DNA of 64,000 bases, taken from positions 3,444,649-3,508,648 of the forward strand of contig NW_025062477.1 of the NCBI RefSeq assembly GCF_000002995.4. The letters are read 5' to 3'. Positions within the stretch are counted from its first letter, which is position 1. Every line of letters starts with the position of its first letter. A program made the position numbers and the translations under genes. The notes beneath the pieces were generated by a model that was not told the origin of the DNA, ran no database searches, and saw nothing but the letters and a program-made list of their open reading frames with translations. Below are positions 12,814 to 24,800 of this stretch, in pieces. This stretch comes from Brugia malayi (taxonomy: Eukaryota; Nematoda; Chromadorea; Rhabditida; Onchocercidae).

Positions 12814-15800
12814 GTAATTTTAAAATGAAAAGTTAGAATTTTAGGATGATTAAAATAAAAATAAAGGATTTATCACTAAGAAATAAAATGAGTTGAAATT
12901 CTAAAAATTTTTAAAGATGAAAGTTTTCAAAATTTCAGTTATTGCGCAAGAAGATGGTCGAGAAAGTGAAGTACCATTAGATATTTATATAAAAGATATC
13001 AATGATAATATTCCTATCTTTACACAACCTATCTATAGTGCTACAATTAAAGAAGATATACCAACTGGTTATACGATTCTTACAGGTAAATTTAATTAAT
13101 AAAATTCTTACAGGTAAATTTAATTAATAAAATTCTTACAGGTAAATTTAATTAATAAAATTCTTACAGGTAGATTTAATTAATAAAATTCTTACAGGTA
13201 GATTTAATTAATAAAATGAAATTTATTTCTGAAATAATTGATTAATAGCATTTAATCAATTTTTTTTTTTTTTTATAGAATGTTATTAATATGTTTTATA
13301 TAAAATGAAATGAAAAAAAAATTTATTTTAGTGGAAGCAGATGATAAAGATAATGGTGAAAATGCTCGAATTAGGTATACCTTAGATGATGATAACTTTA
13401 TAATCAATGATCAAGGTGAGATATCAGCTGGCAGACGTCTTGACGCTGATCAAAATCGAGAACGCTTCTTCATTTATCGTTTTAATGTTACCGCAACTGA
13501 TTACGGTGAACCATCATTAAGTAGTAGTGCTATGGTAAATATATATCATTCATTATTTTATGTATAAAATTTTAATGTTTCTCAATTTATTTAAATTAAA
13601 ATCCATTAGTTTAGTTAATTTGATGATTCTTGAATTAAAATTATTAGTTTAATTAATTTGATGTTCATTAAATAGAACCACTAGCTTAGTTAATTTGATG
13701 TTCATTAAATTGAAATTAAATTAGTTTAATTAATTTTTAATCTTTTTAATTTCTTCTTATTATTACATTATAAAATTTTATTTTATGAAATATTTTAAAT
13801 GAATTTTAATTTTAGGTACATATTCGTACAGAAAATTCAAATGATGAAGCACCAATTTTCATTCCTAATGCAACTTATCATGCATTTGTTGCTGAAGATG
13901 CTCAAAGTGGTACACCAATAGTACAAATTCAAGCAATTGATCCAGATCGAGATCAGGTAATTTAAAATTGAAAAATTTAACTTAAATATTTCGATGTTTA
14001 GTTTAATTTAAATCATCAAAAAAAAAAAAAGCAAATTGAAAAATTTAACTTAAATATTTCGATGTTTAGTTTAATTTAAATCATCAAAAAAAAAAAGTAA
14101 ACTAAGTTTTATTTTTTTTTTTTAAAAAAATATATCATATATAAATTTTTAAGGTTTTCTATGCATTTCTATTATCAAATGGTGAAGAAACATCAGCAAC
14201 TGAATTATTTGAAATTGATAGAGATACAGGTAAGTTATATGAGAATTTTTCATTAATCGGTTGTAAAGTTTTTTCTTTTTTTTTTTTTTTTTTTGCTTTA
14301 TTAAATTTTATTATCTAAAAATAGAAAATTATAGGATTGATTAGACTTGGATTAAACGTAAAACCGGAAGATCTTTTACACGAAGAATCACCGTACAACC
14401 TGACAATAGTGGCACGAGATGACGGATCATGCTGCGGAGATGACGCAAGTGAACTTCATATGCAAACTGCTACGGTTACTATTGGTAATTTAACTTTATC
14501 ATTTTTTAGATTCTATAATAGCTAACTAAATTTACTGATAATTTCATTTCTGGAAATATATGCAAGAAAAAAGAAGGAAAAAAAAACTCTTTAAAAAAAA
14601 TGAAATTTTAAATTTACAGATATCGCAGATGTAAACAACAACAAACCTGAATTTCGTAGTTGTGACACTTATAGTAATATAGCAAAAATTGAAGAAGGTG
14701 ATTATAAAACTAATGCACCAGTTATTTTAAAGGTTATTTTTAATTTTAGTAATTTAATAAGAAATTTCAGATGAAGAAATTATGATAATATTTCTTACTG
14801 TTAATTCGTTTTTTTTTTTTTCCTTTTAATTCACTTATTTCCAAATTTTTTATCGATATTAATTTATTAATTTGTTAATTTTTAAGGACTAAATTTCAAT
14901 AGTTTAAATAAACATAAATTAAAAAAATTTTTAAAATTTTTTTTGTATAAAATATATTTTAGGTAGTTGCAACAGATGAAGATTCACCACCAAACGGAGA
15001 AATTGTGTATTCGTTATATTATTCACAGTCTGAATCTCGTAAACCGTTTGTCATAAATCCTGAAACAGGTGAACTGAGACCATCACCATTTGTGCGCTTT
15101 GATCGTGAACAAAGAACGCAAGAAGAAGTTACAGTAAAAGTTAGTTATTTCTAAATTAAACATTTTTAAAATTTAATTTAAATTTAAATGAGAAATTAAA
15201 ATGATATAGAAGATAGTTAAGGTAGTTTAATTTTTAGGCAACAGATAAAGGTGAAAGACCATTGATAGGCTTTTGTCAATTTACTGTACAAGTTCTTGAT
15301 ATAAATGATAATGCGCCACAATTTGATCGATCATTTTATGAAACTTCAATCTCGAGAAATGTTGACATCGGGTAAATCATCTTTTCCTTCCTTCCTTTTT
15401 TTTTTTTTTTTTTTCGTTGAAAAATTTTGATACAACGAATTGCTTTAGTTAACTGTAAAACTGATTTTTTCAAATATGATTCATTTAAATTTGTGAAATA
15501 TTAAATTGATCAGAGCAACATTTAAGCATCAATTGTTTACGCATCTATCACAGGAAGCGACACAATTGTTTATGTATCGTTGAAAATGTTATCATAAATA
15601 AAAAAAAAATTTATTGATTGATTCTTGGAATGTTTTTAGTCTTTCTAAATGTAAAAATTTACAATTCATTTCTAAAACTGCTATCAAATTTCTAGCAAAT
15701 AATAAGCAATACTTTAACATTTTAACTTATTCTCATCCTAAAATTCGAAAACTCAGAAAAATTTTAGATGCTTTATCATTAAATTTCAAATTTTAGTAAT

Positions 15801-18800
15801 TAATTAGGAAAATTTTAAAAATTTTGAAATTTTTTCTTATAACATTATTGAATATAATTTAAGTATTATAATAGGTTGTGAACAGTTTGAAATGAAATGT
15901 GACATTGATAAAATGTTATTTCGAAAAACTTTTTTAGATAGTTCAGGTAAATAATTCAGGTATTCGGTGATAACAGTCTTTGCGGATGATGCGGATGCGC
16001 CACAGAATGCTCGAATTACTTACTCATTAGCTGAAGATACGTTAGCTGAAAAGGAACATCACAAAGATTTTGAATTTTTTCAAATAATTAATGAAAATAG
16101 TGGTGAAATTTCGTTAGCTAATCAAATTCCATCATATGTTAGTTTTATCAAATTTCATTTAAGTTAATTATCTTTTGTTTTGAAAAAAAAATTTGAAAAT
16201 ATAAAGGTAAAAGTTGATTTAATATTTTTGTAATTTAAATAAAAATAAAAAAATTTTCTTGCGGTTTTTTTTCTCCTTTAATTCAAAAATAATTGCTTTT
16301 TTTTTCTTTTCAGAAAGATCGTTTTGTTTTTAACGTTATAGCAGATGATCATGGAGTACCATTTGCGCAACGAAGTGCAGTGCAAGTTGTTGTGAATGTT
16401 CATGAAAAGCAACAAAGTGCGCCACAATGGCAAACAACTGATGAATGTAAGACAACAGTTGTAGTGGACGAGGATATTCCTGTAAGTGAAAATTCTTGAG
16501 AAACTTCGAGAATTTTCAATTTTTTTTTTCGAGATATTGTAATGAATGATCTAATACAATGGAATAAAAAGTAAGGAAATGGAAAAAAAAATTTGTTTGA
16601 ATTATTTATTGATACATTTTTATTTCCAACTATTTCATTTCCATCATGCATATTTTTTTTTAATTCATAGTATATAATTTTTCATTGGTTTAATTTTATA
16701 ATTTTCAGATTAATTCGGTGCTTTTTCGTTGCTTAGCAATTCCAGGTGATGGTCCAAAGAGTCCAATTTCATATAAGTTAGTGCATTTTAATTAAATTAT
16801 TTTAATAATACAAAATTTTGCATTGTTTTGAGATTATTTATTGGATTTAAATAAATGATTAATTTAGTTGTTTGATAAATTTATAATCAAATCATCGTTC
16901 ATTGATTTTAATGAATTCCTAGTTGATATTATAGTACAGAAATTTATTTATCATTCATTTTGATATGCATAATTGCATTTGAATCTTTTTAATTAAACTA
17001 ATAGCATTAATTTAATCTGAGCTAAATTTAGCTATAAAAAGAAGATACTATAAAAAAAAAATAATATGCAAATCTGATAATTTTATAAATTCATTTCAAA
17101 TTTTTCATCTGTTAAAATTCATTTTTCACATCATCAATTTCTATTTAAATTTCATTAAGGATGGCAAATGGTGCCAGTCGTGGTACCAATCATGAAATGC
17201 ATTTTCGTGAATTCCTGGAGAAAACAAATGGGCGAGATTGGGTTGTTGTTAGAAATATGATTGGATTAGATTATGAGCAACAACAGAATTATACTTTAAC
17301 AATAACTGCTATGGTTTAAATTTTAATTTAAAAATTTTAATTTTCAAATGAAATATAAAATTTCATTTATTTTGAAATTTAATATTTAATTACATTTACT
17401 TTCTTCAACAAATAATATTAACTTTAAAATTTTTATTTGATAAATCTAAATTTGATCACTCACAAATTGTATTATTGAAAAATTTACATTAATTTAATAA
17501 TAGTTATTTGTTAAGAAATTAAAATGATTTCAATTTGCAGGATATGCGTAGTTTGATAACATCTGATAAGCAACTTCATGTTATAGTACGTGATAAGAAT
17601 GATGCAGTTCCACGATTTACGGTTGATCTTTTCACGGGTACCATTGAAGAAGAACAAACACCAAAGGAATTTCTTACTAAGTAATTAACTGATTTGATCA
17701 AAATTTTATTTCCTAACTTTAATTTTATCTATCTTTTCATTTCAGCATTTTATTCATTTATTTATTTATTTTTTTTTAAGATTGCTATTTTAATTTATAA
17801 AACTGAACTGATAGTTATTAGAAATTTAAAAATATTTCAGATACAATGGTAATCCTATAGCGGTAGTTAAAGCAGAGGATGCAGATTCTCCGGGACCACA
17901 ATCAGAAGTACGTTACCGGATTATTAGTGATGGTGATAGCGGTGCGGCACGATTATTCCGGATTGATGAGTTAACTGGTGGAATATTTCCACTTGAGATT
18001 TTTGATCGAGAAAAAAATGATTCATTTATATTTGATGTTGAAGCACGTGATAATGTTCCATCAAGTTTACCTGGTGCTTCAGGACCGAATAAAGGTTGCT
18101 ACTATATTAATTTTGATCTGTAAAATTGAGCTAATAGATAGATCAGAGCTATTTAGTTCATTGAGATTTGTAAAATAGATCATATAAAATAGATGAATTT
18201 ATAGATCAGAACAGTTCATCGATTATTTTTAGTCAAAATTTGATAAAGTGTTCAATTTCATATTGTTCAAATGATGATCATTAAACGATGATCATTTTTC
18301 AGATCAAATAATTACTTTTATGATTTGCTAACTCTAAAAAAATTTGACATATTCTTAATAAAAGCATATATGTTTTTTTTTTTTTTTTCTTTTTTCTTCG
18401 CTTATTTTAACTTTAAAAATTTTATAAAAAATAAACTAACTTTTTTTTTTTTGGAAAATTCACCTAAAAATTGAATTTTAATTTTTCTATTTGCTATTTA
18501 TTTCAGATATTGTTAAAGTACAAATTTTTGTGATTGATATCAATGATAATCCACCATATTTTGAGCAAACTCGTTATGAGGCTCGAGTTGCTGAAAATGA
18601 GGGAATTAATGAAGATGTAATTACGGTGAAAGCATATGACTTAGATCGATGTCAGTTTTTTTTTTTTTTTTTTTTTTAAATTATCATATCAAATTTAACT
18701 TTTGAAATGTATTATGATAAGCAGCAAACAATTGATCATTAATAGATAAGTCCAAAATTCTATCCTAAATTGTAAAAATTAATTAAAATTACAGTGCCAA

Positions 18801-21800
18801 ATCTTAAATATGATTTATATGGTGTATATGGTGGACGAATACCATTCGGTGTTCGAACCGATTCCGGTGCAATTTTTATTAAAGAACCACTTGATTATGA
18901 AAAGGTTTGAAATTTTAGTGAAAATAAAAAGATAATTATCACAGTAAATGATTTTATAAATCAATATTAAACGAACTGCAATGAAATTATCAGAAATTTA
19001 ATTTATAATTGTATTCTTTTTTTCTGGTATATATCAACCGGTATGCAATCCGGTATACAACAGTTTTTATTCATTAATTAAATTAATTTATATTTCTCAG
19101 GAAAATGTATATCATATGAAACTATTCGTAACAGATGGTAAACATAATGCTACAACGGATTTGTATGTTTACATTGATGATGTAAATGATAATGCACCTC
19201 AATTTGAGAAGGATTTATATGAGATTACAATATTTGAGGAAGACCGAGATATACCGAAGACATTGTTCATTGTCAGAGCTACCGATGCTGATAAGGTTTT
19301 AATCAATTATCATTGAGAAAAGCTAAACAAATGTCTACATTATTTTTTGTTAGATCTATTGATACTGATAAGGTTTTAATCAATTATCTTTGAGTAACAC
19401 TAAACAGATTTCTATGTTGTTCTTTGCTAGAGCTACTGATACTGATAAGGTTTTAATCAATTATCTTTGAGTAACACTAAACAGATTTCTATGTTGTTCT
19501 TTGCTAGAGCTACTGATACTGATAAGGTTTTAATCAATTATCTTTGAGTAACACTAAACAGATTTCTATGTTGTTCTTTGCTAGAGCTACTGATACTGAT
19601 AAGGTTTTAATCAATTATCTTTGAGTAAAACTAAACAAATTTCTACCACAAAATACTAAATTACTGCTAAGTTAATAATTTAATATATAGTTATATAATA
19701 AATGAATCATTATTTTTTGGTATTATTGATAAAAACTTGGGAAAAAGTTCAAATGTTTCTAAATGTTTATGCAAATATTTGTTATTGAAAATAAATTAGT
19801 AGAATTCAAGAAAACCTCAATTCACTTCAATAAATATTACAATTCTAGCAAGATGAATCATCAAAAATTGTTTATCGTCTCGAAGGACAAGGTGTTGGCG
19901 AATTCTTTCGGGTTGATCAATATAGTGGTGATATTGAAGTGATAAGACCGCTTGATCGTGATCCTCCAGCTGGTGTATCTGTTTGGAAGTTTATTGTACA
20001 AGCAATTGATGATAATGGTCATGGATTGATTGGTTACGCTGATGTACAGGTATGATTGATTCTGTTAATAGTATTCAAAAAATTATTTTCTTTTTTTTCA
20101 ACTATTTTTTTTTTTTTTTTGAAATAAAATTAAAGCAAATTTGATATTTGTTAGGATTGAACTTTAAATATGCGTACTTAAAGTATTTATTATTTCAAGT
20201 AGAATATTAGATTTAACGTTTGATTAAAGATTCAATTCTTTATCAAATCGATTTTTTTTTTTTTTTTTGATTTTATACAAATTTTAAATTTTTTAGGTGA
20301 ATTTACGCGACATTAATGATAATGCACCAATATTTGCTAGTAATTTATTTGGAACAATTGATGAAAATCGTGATCCTGGAGGTAATTAATGTTATTTTAG
20401 TATTCCATGAATTTTCTACAATTTTAAAATAATTAAAATTGCAGAAAATAAGAAAGAAGAAAAAAGGAAACTTTTTTTTTTTTAGAAATTTGCATATAAT
20501 TTCTAATTAAAATGATAGCTAATCTTTTAAGATAAAAGAAAAAAGAAAGTAAATTCTGTAAATTCTAAATGTAAGAAATGAAATTTTTAAGAAATTTTGA
20601 CAATTCATTCATTTAATATTGTATTTAAATTTTTCAATTTTTTTTTTCTTAAAAGAAAAAATTGAAAAATTAAATTTGTATAAAATAAAGAAATGAGTTG
20701 CAGATGAAGGAGTGTTTGTGATGACAGTTACAGCAACAGATTATGATGATCCACGAACTGATAATGCTCGACTTGAGTATAGCATTGTGATAAATAAAGA
20801 AATTGATGGTGAACCAGTTTTCCGGATTGTTCCAAGTAACGGAAAAATTTATGCTATGGTAATTTATTTCTTTTGCTAATGCATATCAATGATTAATTTG
20901 TTTATTTTTGATAATTAAATAATTTCAAAGATTAAATGAATGAATAATATTTAAATTTAGCGAAAAATGGATCGTGAATTGCCATCCGAAAAACAATTTG
21001 TTATTGAAATTCGAGCTATTGATAAAGGCATACCATCACTTGAAGGTAAATTTTCTTCTCTTTTTTTTTTGAGTAATTTCTGTTTTAAATAAAAGTAAAA
21101 AATAATTTTAACTCAATTTACTGATTAATTAAAATATTCCGAAATATAATTATTAAGTAAATTTTATCTCTTCTCATTTCTTTCATTCTTTTCAATCACA
21201 TAAATCATTTTATTTATTCTTATCACACATCTTTTTTTTTTCTAATTACTTATTTATTATTTTATAAAAAATGATTTTTTTTTTTTTACTAATTACAAAT
21301 TCCTAATTACATTTCTAATTACTATTACTTATTACTTTATTATAATTATTACTTATTAATTTATTATATTTACTACTTATTAATTTATTATATTTATTAC
21401 TTATTAATTTATAATATTTATAAAGATAATTTACCAATTTTAAATCTTTTTCTGAATAAATAAAAATATTTATCTTTTCCTTTCCTTTTTTTTTTTTAAG
21501 GAATAGGAAATGTGACAATTCGAGTGATAGATGTAAATGATAATGAGCCATATTTTGATAAGGAATTATATGTTGGATCAGTTGTGGAAACTGCATCAAT
21601 TGGTTCAGCAGTTATTAGTGTATCTGCTTTAGATAAAGATACTGAAGCAATGTAAACAAATTTCTTTTCCTTTTTTTTTAAAAGATAATTTAAGATGAAA
21701 TAATTATTAAAAATAAATCAATGAAAAGTAATATATAAAATAAAATATTTTTTACTTACTAAATAAATCAATGAAAAGGAATATATAAAATAAAATATTT

Positions 21801-24800
21801 TACTCGAAATTTTAGAAAAATTACGATTATTTTAATAAATTTTGTAATAATTAAGTTACTAATTACTATTACTTATTAATTTATTATATTTATAAAGATA
21901 ATTTATCATTCTTAATTACTATTACTTATTAATTTATTATATTTATAAAGATAATTTATCATTTCTAATTACTATTACTTATTAATTTATTATATTTATA
22001 AAGATAATTTATCATTTACAAAAATGCTTTATCATTTCTAATTACTATTACTTATTAATTTATTATATTTATAAAGATAATTTATCACTTACAAAAATAC
22101 TTTATTTTGCTTTAAATGCTTTAAAAACAATTTATCATTTGCAAAAATCCTGTAATTTACAAAATTGCTTTGTTTTTTTTTTTTTTTTTTTTTCTAAAAT
22201 TCATTTTAGACTTATTACTTTTCATTGATTTTAGTAATCAAAATTAATTATAATTAAGTGAGAGTTTTCTTTTCACTTTTTTTTTTCAGTGATAATATTT
22301 TTATCTATGAATTAATGGATGAACATCAATATTTTTATGTGACAACAGAAACTGGTTCAAGTAGTACAAGTGTTGGAGTTCTTCGAGTTAAAAAGGTTTT
22401 CTTCATGTTAAATTAGCTAAGCAAATTAATGTTTAAATTAAAATTACAAAAAATTATCAAACTTTTTAGCAAAAAAAAAAAAAATTCTATTTTGAAATTT
22501 CAAAATTTTCAAATTTAATTTAATCAATTTTGCATTCTATTTTACATATTATCAAAAAATATATAAGTTTTTTTTTTTTCAGACTTTTTTCAATTTCATT
22601 TCAGAAAATAACTTATCATCCGGTATTCTCACAAATCTCTCTATCACTTTTTTTTTTTTTGTATTTCATCTAAATTCTAAATTTACATTCCTATTCTTTC
22701 GTTTTCTTTTTGAATTCTGATAATACCATAATCAATAATCACTAAATCTTCAACTTTTAAAGTATAATAAAATGATCCTTTTTAATATGTTTTTTTCTTC
22801 TTTCTTTCTTTCTCTAATCTTTTCAATTTCATCCTCATTTTAAAAGATTTTAAAAGATTTATCTTTCTAAAGAAAATAATTATTTGGTATTTATCGAGAA
22901 AAGGTAAAGAACGAGTAAACTTATCGTTTAGAAAATTGTAAATTATTATCTCTCTTTTACTTTTCAAAGAAAATACTTTAATGAAATACCAATTTTGTTT
23001 TATCCGATTATTAAGAATTCTTGATTGCTTCATATAAATAATAGTTTTTCTTCATGATTTTCTCATTTTCTACTCAAAAGTCTTGAAAATTAAATGTTAT
23101 TCTTATTTATCATTTCCACAGGTAAACTCTTATCAATATATGTGATACTGCAAATTATTACTCACCATCTTATCATTATCACCATTAGTTCTTATCATTC
23201 CTTATCCATTAATCCTAATGATATACATAATTATTTATGAAAGTTTTATCACTTTTCTAAATTATTTTCAAGACATTTGATAATACAAATAAATTAAAAA
23301 ACAGGTAAGAAATGTTCAAAGCTAAATGATTAACTTAGACAAAGCAAATGGATAGAATAAATTTAAATTATGATTTTTCTTTTAATCAAAAATTTTTAGA
23401 GAATTATAAATTCATTTATTATTTTTTTTCTCAAAACGAAACAAAATCATATCGATACTTTTCCAAAATTCAATTAATCAATAACTACAAAAAAAAAAAA
23501 AAAAAAAAACTATAGCAAATGAAATTTCTAAAATATACATAATTTTTGCTAGCAAAGCTATGGCTTTAGTATCTATTATTAATTTTTTTTTTAAAGAGTA
23601 GCAATTAGCGCTATCATCAAAGAAATGAATTTATTTTTGCTTTTTAAAGCAGATTTAAGCTGTTTTGCTTAATCTTTGAATATTTTCTTTTGATGAATAA
23701 ATAATAATTTACCATAGAAACCTGGCATATATTTAAATTATTTTAAAATGATTGAAGGGAAGATTGAATGCGTTAATGTCGCTCATATCTAAGCGCAAAA
23801 TGTTCCCTTGGAGACTACATGCATTTTATTTAATAGCTATAAGAGTTTCAACCTATCATTATATATTTCCATAACTATAGTACACATAATATGGCCATAG
23901 TTATGGCTTTGGCCATAGTTATGACTAGTCCTATTAGTTATGGCGCTCTTGTCCATATCAATTTTAATATACTTAAAATTGGCACTTATAGCTTTTTCTA
24001 TAAATCATTCCTGAATATTTGTATAAAAATTGCTCTGAAACTGAATCATTTTCATTATTATTATTTTGAAAGTAATAATTATTACTAAAATAAAAATATC
24101 ACTTGGCACTTTATCTCATAAGTACTTGGCTTAACTGATCAATTTCAGCGCTCAAATAATTCCTCAACTTAAAATTTTTTTGTTTTTTAATTTTCAACTA
24201 TACTTGAAGCTATGCATTTTAATTTGAAGCAGTTATTATCATAAAAGTATAAATTCGAAATCTTTTTTAATCGTTAAAAATTGACTTTTATTTTGTATCA
24301 TTCAAATTTTTTTTCTAAAAAATAAGCCAAATTTTTTTTTTCCGAATAAATATTTTTTAATTTATTAATAACTACATTTCATTTCTTTTTCTCTATAGTT
24401 AAAAGATTCTTAACAGGTTTGTCTTTTTTTTTTCTTCAAGTTGATCAAAGATAAAATAACCTGATCCGGTTATTAATGTCCGGTAACTCTAGCAGTAACT
24501 GCCACCAGCCACATTAGAAAAAAAAGTTGCTTTTTTGTGACAGAATATGAACTTTTACTCTTTCTGTAATTTTATTTGTGAAATATAAATGGAGCAAAAT
24601 TTTACTATCAGCTGTTATCAGCTGTTATCATCAGTGTGTCATATTTTTTGAACTGATAAATTTTTAAAAAATAGGTTATCACCTAATGTGCAAAATATTT
24701 AGAATTATAAGTGCAATATTTTTTCTTTTAAATGCATACAGTGGGCAATTTAAAATGCTATTTTTCCATTTCATTAATTCATCCTTTTTTACTGAAAGCA

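Noticed and set aside
23869..23923. CCATAACTAT / ATAGTTATGG inverted and direct repeats
   Set aside because: Arms of only about 10 bases in AT-rich sequence; not enough to call a structured RNA or element.
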